Made by a program: the position numbers and the translations under genes. From positions 1-11,852 of the forward strand of contig MVCS01000061.1 in NCBI GenBank assembly GCA_002049885.1: a stretch of DNA of 11,852 nucleotides, written 5' to 3'. Shown in pieces: positions 5,537 to 11,852 of the stretch (positions are counted from its first letter, which is position 1; every line of letters begins with the position of its first letter). The notes under the pieces were generated by a model. That model was not told the origin of the DNA and ran no database searches. It worked only from the letters and a program-made list of their open reading frames with translations. The DNA comes from Planctomycetales bacterium 4484_123. Lineage in GTDB: Bacteria; Planctomycetota; Phycisphaerae; SM23-33.

Positions 5537-7201
5537 TCAGAGCCCGAAACGCCGCTGGACCAACTGCCGGAACGACCGCCACCACTGCCGGGCCAGCGGC
5601 TTGGCCGTCAACTCGAAGCGCACCACCGCGCGCTGCCCCGGCAGCAGGACCGACCCGGCCCGGCCGGGCAGACTCACACGGATGCCAAAGCGCCTCTCCA
5701 ACCCCGGGCCGCCGACGCCCTCCGCGCCAGGACCCCCCGGCGGCCACGACGAGGCGGGCTCCTCCGCCGGCAACAGCCGCCAAGTCCCGCGGAGCCTGAC
5801 CTCCGGCCTGTCCAGCAGGCGAACCTCCACCCCCCGGGCGGCCTCGGCCATGAGCATCCCCGCCACCCGCTGCGACGGAGCCGACCGCAGCACCATCTCC
5901 TCCAGGCAAGCCACCATCCCCAGCCGGTCCCCACGACGAACGAAGAGACCCTCCAGCTCCTCGGCCCGGCGGGAAATCCACACCCCACCCAGCGGCGCCC
6001 GCACCGACAGGCCCTCCAGCTCCGCCCGCAGCATCTCCACCTGGCGGTCCAACTCGGCCAGGTCAGCCTGGAGTATCTGCACCAACGCAAGGTAGCTCTT
6101 GTCCCGCGCAGCGGTTTCGCGGGCAGCGTTGATGCGACACACAACCAGGCGACGCTCGTGTACCAACTCCGCCAGCCTGCATTCCAGGTCGCGGTCGCGC
6201 AGGCGGACCAACACCTCCCCGGCCCGCCCGCCAAGAGGCCCGCGAACCTCCCTGCCCGAAGGCACTACCTCCTGCACGAAGCCTGCCCCGCCGGCGTGGA
6301 TGTAGGCCATTCGGGCCGGCTCGGCCACGGCCTCCAGGCAGCAGCGGTCCGGGAGACGCACGAAGCCCAAGGCCGCCATCAAGGCCGCCAAGACCGCCAG
6401 CGTCGTCGCCAGCGCCCGCCCGCGGTTCCGCAACAGTTCCGGCCCGGCCAGCAGATAGTGCACGAACCGGCCCAGGGGCACCAGCACCCACGCCACCGCC
6501 GCCGTGACGGCCAGGACGGCACCGATGAGCAGGAACCGCCCGATGAGCATCAGCACTATCTTCACGCAGATGAAGACCCTGAAGGCCGTCGAGGCGATTC
6601 CGTAACCGGCCAGCCACGCCGCCTCGCCGGGCGAGTCGGCCGGGTTGGCCGCCTTCCGCAGCCCCCAGGCGTAGCGCTTGACCAGGTAGTAGAGGTACTG
6701 CCGCGACCGGCCATCGAGGTTGGGGATCTCCAGCAGGTCGGAAAGGATGTAATAGCCGTCGAAGCGCAACAGCGGGTTGCCATTGAACAGCAACGTGGCG
6801 ATGCCGGCGACGAACATCACGTTGTATGCCACCGCATGCGCCAATTGGGAGGACGCGTCGGCCCGGCCTGCGGTCAGCACCCAGACCGCCGCGGCCACCG
6901 CCGCCAGGGCCAGCTCCGTCATCATCCCAGCCGCCGCGGCCACCACGCGGTGCAGCTTCGAACGCAGCGCCCACGTGCTGGAGGCGTCCACGTAGGGCAT
7001 GGGCGCCAACACCAGCAGCATCACGCCCATGGTGTGGACCTCCCCGCCGGTGTGCGTCTGCAAGCCGAACTTCTTGCACGCCAGGGCATGGCCGAACTCG
7101 TGGGCGAGCTTGGCGGCGACGAAGCAGGCGTACAGCAACGGCAGGTTGCCGGCCAGGTTGGCCGCATCGAGCAGCCGGTAGGCCTGGCTGGTCAGCCGAA
7201 G
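5537..7201 (-). CDS. M50 site-2-type metallopeptidase with HlyD-like C-terminus (C-terminal piece of a split gene)
   Basis: This piece encodes an integral membrane protein. The zinc-protease motif HEFGH is at 7102-7088, then GVMLLVLAPMPYVDAS, and NGNPLLRFDGYYILSDLLE carries the third ligand Asp (codon at 6760-6758). Several hydrophobic helices lie between and after these. The last third (from about 6290 downward) is adaptor-like: half a lipoyl-type hairpin (IHAGGAGFVQEVVPSGREV), a coiled coil with DLAELDRQVEMLRAELEGL, the second half hairpin, and a beta-barrel-like end. The N-terminal part of the same protein lies in another frame (7192-7686). In this frame no ATG or GTG with a ribosome site exists near the junction; only a TTG at 7168 without one. 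The start given is simply where homologous-looking sequence begins. The GC-rich frame is open upstream to 7471, but that part is a shadow of the PqqD-like piece. The gene is therefore disrupted or misassembled rather than a normal stand-alone gene. Confidence 0.7.
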   Translation of the reverse strand, partial: LRLTSQAYRLLDAANLAGNLPLLYACFVAAKLAHEFGHALACKKFGLQTHTGGEVHTMGVMLLVLAPMPYVDASSTWALRSKLHRVVAAAAGMMTELALAAVAAAVWVLTAGRADASSQLAHAVAYNVMFVAGIATLLFNGNPLLRFDGYYILSDLLEIPNLDGRSRQYLYYLVKRYAWGLRKAANPADSPGEAAWLAGYGIASTAFRVFICVKIVLMLIGRFLLIGAVLAVTAAVAWVLVPLGRFVHYLLAGPELLRNRGRALATTLAVLAALMAALGFVRLPDRCCLEAVAEPARMAYIHAGGAGFVQEVVPSGREVRGPLGGRAGEVLVRLRDRDLECRLAELVHERRLVVCRINAARETAARDKSYLALVQILQADLAELDRQVEMLRAELEGLSVRAPLGGVWISRRAEELEGLFVRRGDRLGMVACLEEMVLRSAPSQRVAGMLMAEAARGVEVRLLDRPEVRLRGTWRLLPAEEPASSWPPGGPGAEGVGGPGLERRFGIRVSLPGRAGSVLLPGQRAVVRFELTAKPLARQWWRSFRQLVQRRFGL

Positions 7202-7686
7202 CCCCAGACGGTGAAAACCGGCCGGGCCAGCACCACCAGCTTGTCCAGCAGCCTGTCCGGGTCGAATAGCGGTATCCGCAGGAAAAGCAGGTTGCCCAGC
7301 GTCCCGCTCAGCTCGCGGCGGACGCGCTTGCGGTAGCGTTGAAAGAGCCCCTCGGCGTCCGGAGGCAGGCGGGCCTGGAGCAGGTTGGCCACGTACAACT
7401 GGCCCAGCACCTGCACCACCTCCGGCTGGGTCAAGGCCTCGTCGCCCAGCCGGTCGTTGCAGATCCGCCATGCCTGGCTAACCGTCCGCCTGCCGTCCAG
7501 CAGTCCCACGAAGTAGTATGCCGCCTCGTGCAGCCGGAAGAAATCCTCACCGGCCGGGTCGCGGATGACGTACCAGATCCGCCCGCGAAAGCTCTGCCGG
7601 TGCACCCGCGCCGTGGCCCGCAGCCGGGGACGCAGCTCCGCCACGCGATACCAGGACTCGCTGAAGGTGGGGTTGTCCACGGCCAC
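7192..7686 (-). CDS. PqqD-like N-terminal piece of the split M50 peptidase gene
   Basis: This is a 164-aa open frame with GTG start at 7686 and GGAGGG (rc of 7694-7699) 7 nt upstream, only 15 nt after the stop of the GAF-HlyD gene, so the two are co-transcribed. Residues about 15-115 look like the small winged-helix PqqD-type domain that binds peptides or partner enzymes: RIWYVIRDPAGEDFFRLHEAAYYFVGLLDG, written here as RIWYVIRD, FFRLHEAAYY and FVGLLDG, then TVSQAWRICNDRLGD and EVVQVLGQLYVANLLQ. The end, LLDKLVVLARPVFTVWGFG, runs into a TGA at 7192-7194 where related proteins continue into a first membrane helix and the HExxH region. The matching continuation is found one frame away, starting LRLTSQAYRLLD. 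If translated alone this would be a truncated PqqD-like protein. Confidence 0.7.
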   Translation of the reverse strand: MAVDNPTFSESWYRVAELRPRLRATARVHRQSFRGRIWYVIRDPAGEDFFRLHEAAYYFVGLLDGRRTVSQAWRICNDRLGDEALTQPEVVQVLGQLYVANLLQARLPPDAEGLFQRYRKRVRRELSGTLGNLLFLRIPLFDPDRLLDKLVVLARPVFTVWGFG

Positions 7687-7701
7687 CGCCCGGCCCTCCG
7701 C

Positions 7702-9594
7702 CTACAACCAAAGCCAAATCCTCAACCGCTTGACCAGCGGACGGGTCCACATCCATGCATACCGCCGCCGGCCCATGGAAATGTGGGCCACGCCCTCCAT
7801 GCCCGGGCGGAGCCAGTGGAAGTCCCGCCCGAGACGGCCGGCAAGCGCCGCGCGGACCTTGAAGACCCCCCGCCCGTCCTCCTCGACCGCCACCGGGTGC
7901 ACCGACTCGACCACGAAGGGGATCTTGCGCCGCACGTAGGACGACGCCGCCAGCACCCCGCGGACCTCCCCGCCGCGCTCGCGCGCCTGCCGCAAGGCGG
8001 CCATGAGGTCGGCGAGGTGGTCGGCCGGCACCGACAACTCCGCCCGCAGCGACTCGATGGGCGCGACCCGGAAGAGCTCCTGGCCCTTCTCCACCGTCGC
8101 CCCCACGTATCGCTCCAGCTCGCCCTTGACCACCGTCCCGGCGATGAGGGCCTTGACCTCGGCCTTGGCCAGGCGCTCCTGCTGGAGGGCGATGCGCTCG
8201 CGGAGCTGCCGGCAGCGGACCTCGGCCATCTCCGCCTCGGTCCACTTCTTCTGCCCCCGGGCGGCGTCGGTCCGCTTGCGATACTCGAACAGCTCCGCCC
8301 GCAGCCGGTTCAGCTCGCGCCGCAGCTCCACGGTCCTCAGCTTCGCCAGCACCTGCCCCGGGCGGACCTTCTGGCCCACCTTCACGAGCACCTCCTGGAT
8401 CTGCCCGTCGAAGGGGGCCACCACCACCTGCTGGCGGGTCGCCTGGAAGACGAAGGGCACCTTGATGCGGTACTCGCCGCGCCGGAGCGAGGCCACCACG
8501 GCCACGGCCAGCACCAGGGCCGCCACCTTCAGCCAGGTGTGCCTGGGCCCGACCACCGCCGCCAGCCCGCCCCGCAGGGCCTCCCCCGCTCGCGCGCCAA
8601 ACCAGCGGTCGCGCCGCCACAAGTCCACCAGGCGCGCCGTACACAGGTCACACGTCAGCCGCAACGACTCCACCTCGCCCGAGCTGAAGGGCAGCCCGGC
8701 GGCCCGCTCCAGCGTCACCACCGCCACCACCGCCCCGCCGCGGCGAATGGGCAGGCTCAGCACCGTCAGCCCGTGCCCGTCCTGCGAAAGCTCCCGGGCG
8801 AAACGGTTGACGAACTCGGCGTCCTCATCGGCCGGGTAGGCCACCTCCAGGTCCTGGTCCAGGGATTCCTCCATGGCCGCCTCGATGAGCTGGACGACCT
8901 TCATCTTCCTGCTGAACTTCTCGGTGTGGCTCATGGCCCGGAGCCGGACGTACCGGCCCCTCAGAAAGCCCAGGCTGACACGCTCGCAGCGCCAGCGGGC
9001 GGCCAGCTCGTTGCAGAAGGCCATGGCCGCGGCCAGGAACCGCTCCGGCTCGCCGATGGCCGCCACCACCTCCAGGGCAGCGCGAAGCCCCGCGGAACCG
9101 ACGGCAGGGCCACCGGCGGTCAAGTGCATCTCGTACAGCCCCAGCAGCGGCACCTCCCGGCCGACCCGGCCCACGGCCTCGACCAGGGACACCTCTTCCG
9201 TGCCCCGGCCAACGAACGCCGCCACGCCGCGGCCAGCAGGACCGCCCCGCAATGGCACCAGCACCACTTGCCGGGAGGCCGTCTCGCCATAGAGCTCGTC
9301 CGCCGCGGGCAGGGCCCTGACCACCGGCTCGGTCCCACCGGCGACCTGCGGCGCCGAGACCACCGCCGCCCGCAGCCACTCCGGCGGTGCCGACTCGCCG
9401 TCCGGTGCCGGCCAGACCGCCAGGATTTCCACCCGACCATCGGCCGCGACACGCAACACCGCCCCTCCCTCGGCCTCCAGGCTCCGACAGTGCTCGGCCA
9501 GCAATTCCGGCAGGTCCGCAAGCGGCCAGTGAGTCCTGGCCGCCCTGGCCTCGGAGGCCGGGGGGCCCGGGTTGTCGCGGTGAGCTGCAGCCAT
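7702..9594 (-). CDS. GAF domain-containing HlyD/membrane-fusion-type protein
   Basis: This is a 630-aa membrane protein. Residues about 25-160 may be a degenerate sensor domain. Residues about 170-325 read as a GAF domain (FLAAAMAFCNELAARW, CERVSLGFLRGRYVRLRA, LTVLSLPIRRGGAVVAVV). One membrane helix follows (about 352-370, AALVLAVAVVASL). Then come the adaptor parts: first lipoyl-type half hairpin (VVVAPFDGQIQEVLVKVGQKV, here noted as APFDGQIQEVLVKVGQKV), a coiled coil (about 420-480), the second half hairpin (IAGTVVKGELERYVGATVEKG, ending GATVEKGQELFRV), and a beta-barrel region to the end. With the single helix the GAF part is predicted cytoplasmic and the HlyD part periplasmic. The ATG at 9594 is the only start near the fold; its GGAGG is rather far, 15 nt. 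The frame is open upstream to 10296, overlapping the lipoprotein gene, but that is a shadow. It is the first gene of an operon with the PqqD-M50 gene. The substrate is unknown. Confidence 0.82.
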   Translation of the reverse strand: MAAAHRDNPGPPASEARAARTHWPLADLPELLAEHCRSLEAEGGAVLRVAADGRVEILAVWPAPDGESAPPEWLRAAVVSAPQVAGGTEPVVRALPAADELYGETASRQVVLVPLRGGPAGRGVAAFVGRGTEEVSLVEAVGRVGREVPLLGLYEMHLTAGGPAVGSAGLRAALEVVAAIGEPERFLAAAMAFCNELAARWRCERVSLGFLRGRYVRLRAMSHTEKFSRKMKVVQLIEAAMEESLDQDLEVAYPADEDAEFVNRFARELSQDGHGLTVLSLPIRRGGAVVAVVTLERAAGLPFSSGEVESLRLTCDLCTARLVDLWRRDRWFGARAGEALRGGLAAVVGPRHTWLKVAALVLAVAVVASLRRGEYRIKVPFVFQATRQQVVVAPFDGQIQEVLVKVGQKVRPGQVLAKLRTVELRRELNRLRAELFEYRKRTDAARGQKKWTEAEMAEVRCRQLRERIALQQERLAKAEVKALIAGTVVKGELERYVGATVEKGQELFRVAPIESLRAELSVPADHLADLMAALRQARERGGEVRGVLAASSYVRRKIPFVVESVHPVAVEEDGRGVFKVRAALAGRLGRDFHWLRPGMEGVAHISMGRRRYAWMWTRPLVKRLRIWLWL

Positions 9595-9622
9595 GGATGT
9601 GCGTCCCGTCCTCCCAGTCCAT

Positions 9623-9666
9623 CCGGCCAGACAGGGCGCCGATGCGCCGCAAAGCTTACCGGCCGG
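9623..9666 (-). promoter_or_regulatory. Nested stem-loop just upstream of the GAF-HlyD gene
   Basis: An outer 6-bp pair (CCGGCC at 9623-9628 with GGCCGG at 9661-9666) encloses an inner hairpin GGCGC-CGAT-GCGCC (9635-9648). It lies in the 140-nt gap between the lipoprotein stop and the GAF-HlyD start, ending 9 nt before the GGAGG at 9610-9614 as read on the minus strand. It could be a leader structure or processing site, but GC-rich DNA yields such pairs often. Confidence 0.3.
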
Positions 9667-9734
9667 GGAGCAACCTCGAAAGCCAAAACGGCGCACCTTC
9701 CCCGCCTGCAGACAGGTCGTCAGGGCCTCTGCCT

Positions 9735-10520
9735 TCAGCGGGCGGGCACGAGGAAGGCATCCGAGCGGAGCTTGCGGACCTCCGGCAGCACTCGGCTGGC
9801 AGCCTGGTAGGTGGAGTAGGCACCCACCAGCACCAGGCGCATGAGCTTGCCGCCGCGGAGTTCCAGATCGACCCGCGCCGGCAGCCCCGCCGCCCGCAGG
9901 CGGTCTGCAAGCTCCTGCGCACCGGGTCTCCGGCCAAAGGCCCCCGCCTGCACCGACCAGAAGCGCGCCCCCACACGCTGGCGGGCACGCTCGGCCAGAG
10001 GCGTCTCGGCAAACAGGTGCCGCAGCCGACGCAACAGCAGGTCCGCCTCCGACCACCGCCCGCGCCGCTGAAGGATGCAGGCCACACGATACAACGCCTG
10101 GTCGGCAGGCGGGGCCGCCGGCCGGCCCAACTCCAGCACCGCCCGGTAGTGCCGCTCCGCCTCGGCCAACTCCCCCCCGACGTAGGCCAACTCGCCCAGC
10201 TTGGCGTGGGCCTGGGCCTTCAGGTCGGCCCGACGGGCCAGGCGGATGGCCGTCAGCAGGTCGGCCTTGCCGGCTGCGGTCTGCCCGGTCCGGCACCGCG
10301 CCAGCCCGCGGATGTAGTACGCCTCGGCCGAGGCCGGCAGGCGCGGGTGCATCGCCAGGAACTTCCCGGCTTGAGTGATGGCGGTCGAGTCGTCGCCGCG
10401 CTGATAGGCAGTACTGGCCGCCAACAGGGCCTTGCGACCCTCGGGGCTGACCGCCCCGTCACAACCCGCCAACAGGGCCAGCAAGGCCCCACAGGCCCAC
10501 ACGCATACCCGCCTCTGCAT
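9735..10520 (-). CDS. TPR- and SPOR-domain lipoprotein
   Basis: This is a 261-aa predicted lipoprotein. The signal ends in lipobox LLAGC with the lipidated Cys at residue 20. Residues about 30-170 are helical repeats of TPR type (TAYQRGDDSTAITQAGKFL, EAYYIRGLARCRTGQTAAG, KLGELAYVGGELAEAERHY). Residues about 190-258 are a SPOR domain (FWSVQAGAFGRRPGAQELA, then LVLVGAYSTYQAASRVLPE). SPOR domains bind peptidoglycan glycan strands lacking stem peptides, and TPRs mediate protein contacts, so the protein probably sits at the envelope facing the cell wall; a role in division or wall remodelling is inference. The ATG at 10520 is chosen for the purine-rich GGAAGGG about 7 nt upstream and the signal peptide. 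The same frame is open upstream through the pseudouridine synthase gene without a stop. About 140 nt follow before the GAF-HlyD operon. Confidence 0.83.
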   Translation of the reverse strand: MQRRVCVWACGALLALLAGCDGAVSPEGRKALLAASTAYQRGDDSTAITQAGKFLAMHPRLPASAEAYYIRGLARCRTGQTAAGKADLLTAIRLARRADLKAQAHAKLGELAYVGGELAEAERHYRAVLELGRPAAPPADQALYRVACILQRRGRWSEADLLLRRLRHLFAETPLAERARQRVGARFWSVQAGAFGRRPGAQELADRLRAAGLPARVDLELRGGKLMRLVLVGAYSTYQAASRVLPEVRKLRSDAFLVPAR

Positions 10521-11264
10521 GGACGTCCCTTCCACCACCGGCCGGCCCGCCGATGCGGCGACCTCTCCGCCACAGGCTATCCAGGGCCGGCCGAGCGGGC
10601 AAGGACCAGCGCCGCAGACCCGCCGCACACTCGGGAAACGCCGCCTGCGGACCTTGTGCCCCAACCTGGCCAGCATCCGCCGCACCTGGCGGTTTCGGCC
10701 CTCGGCGATCTTCAGCTCCAGCAGGGACTCGTTGGCCCCCCGGCGGAGGCACTTGACCGTCGCCCCCCGGGTCCGCCGGCCGCCGACGTGCACGCCCCGG
10801 CGCAGGGCGGCCAATTCCTGGGGCGTCACCCGGCCGTCCACCCGTGCCCGGTAGGTCTTGACCACACCGAAGCTCGGATGCGTCAACCGGTGGGTCAGCT
10901 CACCGTCGTTGGTCAGGATAATCAGCCCGGTGGAATCCGCATCCAGCCTGCCCACGCAGTACACCCTCCTGCCCATCGGCGGGATGAGGTCCACCGCCCG
11001 AGGGCGGTTCCGGCCGGGCTCATCCTTGGAGGTGCAGATCACCCCACGCGGCTTGTTCAGGAGGTAATAGACGTTCCGCTCGGGCCGCTTGCGGACCTTC
11101 TGACCATCGACCAGCACCTGGTCCCCGGGGCCCACGAAGCAGGGCAGCTCTGTGACCACCCGGCCGTTTACGCTGATGCGCCCGGCGCGGACCATTTCCT
11201 CCACGGCCCGGCGCGAGGCCAGCCCGGCGGCGGCAAGGACCTTTTGTATGCGAACCTTCGCCAT
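10521..11264 (-). CDS. RsuA/RluB-family rRNA pseudouridine synthase, C-terminus abnormal
   Basis: This enzyme isomerises a uridine in 16S or 23S rRNA. Residues about 3-50 are an S4 RNA-binding domain (RIQKVLAAAGLASRRAVEE). The catalytic domain starts at YYLLNKPRGVICT (66-78). The active-site motif GRLDADSTGL is at 105-114 with Asp108 as the catalytic residue, followed by LTNDGELTHRLTHP, KTYRARV and EGRNRQVRRML. After GHKVRR (about residue 207, near 10645) the family's last 25-35 residues, normally LRRVxxGPLxLGxLxxG-like, are not recognisable, and no stop occurs in this frame before 9735, where the lipoprotein ends. The end given is only the base before the lipoprotein ATG. Either a frameshift lies near 10645 or the two proteins are fused. 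The ATG at 11264 fits the family start but has only a weak ribosome site. E. coli relatives are RsuA (16S U516) and RluB (23S U2605); which one applies is not clear. Confidence 0.8.
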
Positions 11265-11423
11265 CAGCGCAGGCCCCAGCGGCACCGGCAACGTAGGCCG
11301 AGGAACCGGCGCCGCATCCTGCCCCGGCCAGGACCGCCCAGCCCCCCTCCAGCAGCGGTGCCATACGTTCCCACGATACCAGGCCGCCAGCGTCCGCACC
11401 ACGCCCTCGCGGCCGGTGCGGCC

Positions 11424-11455
11424 GGCTTGTCAAGCCCGCCGCCGAGGGCTAGACT
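11424..11455 (+). promoter_or_regulatory. Putative sigma-70-type promoter for the tRNA-binding protein gene, with dyad over the -35 box
   Basis: TTGTCA at 11427-11432 and TAGACT at 11450-11455 are 17 nt apart, giving a start near 11462 and a leader of about 32 nt. The -35 box lies inside the perfect dyad GGCTTG-T-CAAGCC (11424-11436). On the opposite strand the dyad contains the consensus TTGACA, but no -10 box follows at the right distance. Confidence 0.5.
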
Positions 11456-11493
11456 TACCCCCCAAAGGCAAGCCCCCCAAGAAGGAGCACAAC

Positions 11494-11850
11494 ATGAGCG
11501 AACAGGCCAAGCCGGTCGTCAGCTTCGAGGAGTTCAGCAAGCTGGACATCCGCGTGGCCCGGGTGCTGAAGGTCTCCGACCACCCCAATGCCGACAAGTT
11601 GATAGTGATGGATATCGACCTGGGCACGGAGCAGCGGCAGATCGTCGCCGGGCTGAAGCCCTACCTCGACGACCCGCAGTCGCTGGTGGGCCGGAGCATC
11701 GTGGTGGTGGCCAACCTGGAGCCGCGGAAGGTCCGCGGCGTGCAGTCCAACGGCATGCTGCTGGCGGCCACCTGGGAGGCCGACGGCCGGCAGCACGTGG
11801 TCTGCCTGACCACCGACGGCGAGGTGCCCGCCGGGGCGGCCGTCTCGTAG
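11494..11850 (+). CDS. Stand-alone tRNA-binding domain protein (MetRS C-terminal/beta-subunit-like, CsaA-related)
   Basis: This is a 118-aa cytosolic protein made of a single OB-fold tRNA-binding domain (PF01588). It contains FEEFSKLDIRVARVLK, then HPNADKLIVMDIDLG, RQIVAGLKPYL, GRSIVVVANLEPRKVRG, SNGMLLAA and a final VPAGAAVS. This is the pattern of the C-terminal domain of methionyl-tRNA synthetase, which dimerises and helps bind tRNA. In some bacteria it occurs as a separate gene, annotated as MetRS beta subunit or CsaA chaperone-like protein. FEEFSKLDIRV and LEPRKVRGVQSNGMLLAA favour the MetRS-type group. The ATG at 11494 has AAGGAG (11482-11487) 6 nt upstream; the frame is open upstream to 11152 but that part overlaps the divergent synthase gene. 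No catalytic MetRS gene is in the window. It is divergent from the pseudouridine synthase, with a 229-nt gap between. Confidence 0.88.
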   Translation: MSEQAKPVVSFEEFSKLDIRVARVLKVSDHPNADKLIVMDIDLGTEQRQIVAGLKPYLDDPQSLVGRSIVVVANLEPRKVRGVQSNGMLLAATWEADGRQHVVCLTTDGEVPAGAAVS

Positions 11851-11852
11851 CG

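Noticed and set aside
7185..7205. Programmed -1 frameshifting as explanation for the split M50 gene
   Set aside because: No X-XXY-YYZ slippery heptamer in the right frame near the TGA, and the expected membrane helix also seems missing, which favours a deletion.
7202..7471. N-terminal extension of the M50 frame upstream of the frameshift point
   Set aside because: Shadow of the PqqD-like piece, which has the ribosome site and domain pattern in the other frame.
7339..9810. Very long plus-strand open frame (about 820 codons) opposite the GAF-HlyD gene
   Set aside because: Low-complexity His/Leu/Arg/Gln/Pro-rich translation with no domain. It mirrors the codon pattern of the real minus-strand gene, as is common in GC-rich DNA.
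9595..10296. N-terminal extension of the GAF-HlyD frame upstream of 9594
   Set aside because: Overlaps the lipoprotein gene in a different frame and is Arg/Gly/Pro-rich without domain features.

Overview
The window is a GC-rich bacterial segment. It most likely comes from a planctomycete (Planctomycetota) and may be metagenome-assembled. Three things point there: two small secreted proteins with a C-terminal PEP-CTERM tail (VPEP/LPEP-ASL, hydrophobic stretch, run of arginines); an operon pairing a GAF-domain membrane-fusion protein with a PqqD-like/M50 peptidase/HlyD-like protein; and strong Shine-Dalgarno sites with frequent GTG starts. The lineage call is inference, because no rRNA or other phylogenetic marker is present. 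No tRNA, rRNA, CRISPR array or insertion sequence was seen.

Layout. 1-262: left edge with no confident gene, ending in a good promoter. 263-1150 (+): Rossmann/DUF2520 oxidoreductase-like protein, whose stop overlaps that of a convergent secreted serine hydrolase (1147-2262, -). 2427-3125 and 3327-3962 (-): two paralogous PEP-CTERM proteins, with an intrinsic terminator between the first of them and the hydrolase. 3963-4362: a 400-nt divergent intergenic region with a foldable leader and a perfect dyad. 4363-5487 (+): a two-domain protein joining an archaeal-adenylate-kinase-like P-loop region to a nucleoside 2-deoxyribosyltransferase-like region. 5537-9594 (-): a two-gene operon of GAF-HlyD membrane-fusion protein followed by PqqD-like/M50/HlyD-like protein. 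The second gene is broken by a frameshift, probably with loss of its first membrane helix. 9735-10520 (-): TPR/SPOR lipoprotein. 10521-11264 (-): RsuA/RluB-type pseudouridine synthase that has no stop codon of its own and stays open into the lipoprotein. 11494-11850 (+): stand-alone tRNA-binding protein resembling the MetRS C-terminal domain, behind a recognisable promoter.

How the genes may work together. The GAF-HlyD and PqqD-M50-HlyD proteins look like partners in one inner-membrane complex, because they are 15 nt apart, on the same strand and share adaptor-type domains. The PEP-CTERM pair and the hydrolase are envelope or secreted proteins. The remaining genes are housekeeping or of unknown role. 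The most interesting items are the kinase-like/deoxyribosyltransferase-like fusion with a degenerate P-loop, the GAF sensor placed on the cytoplasmic side of a membrane-fusion protein, and the two reading-frame anomalies near 7195 and 10650.
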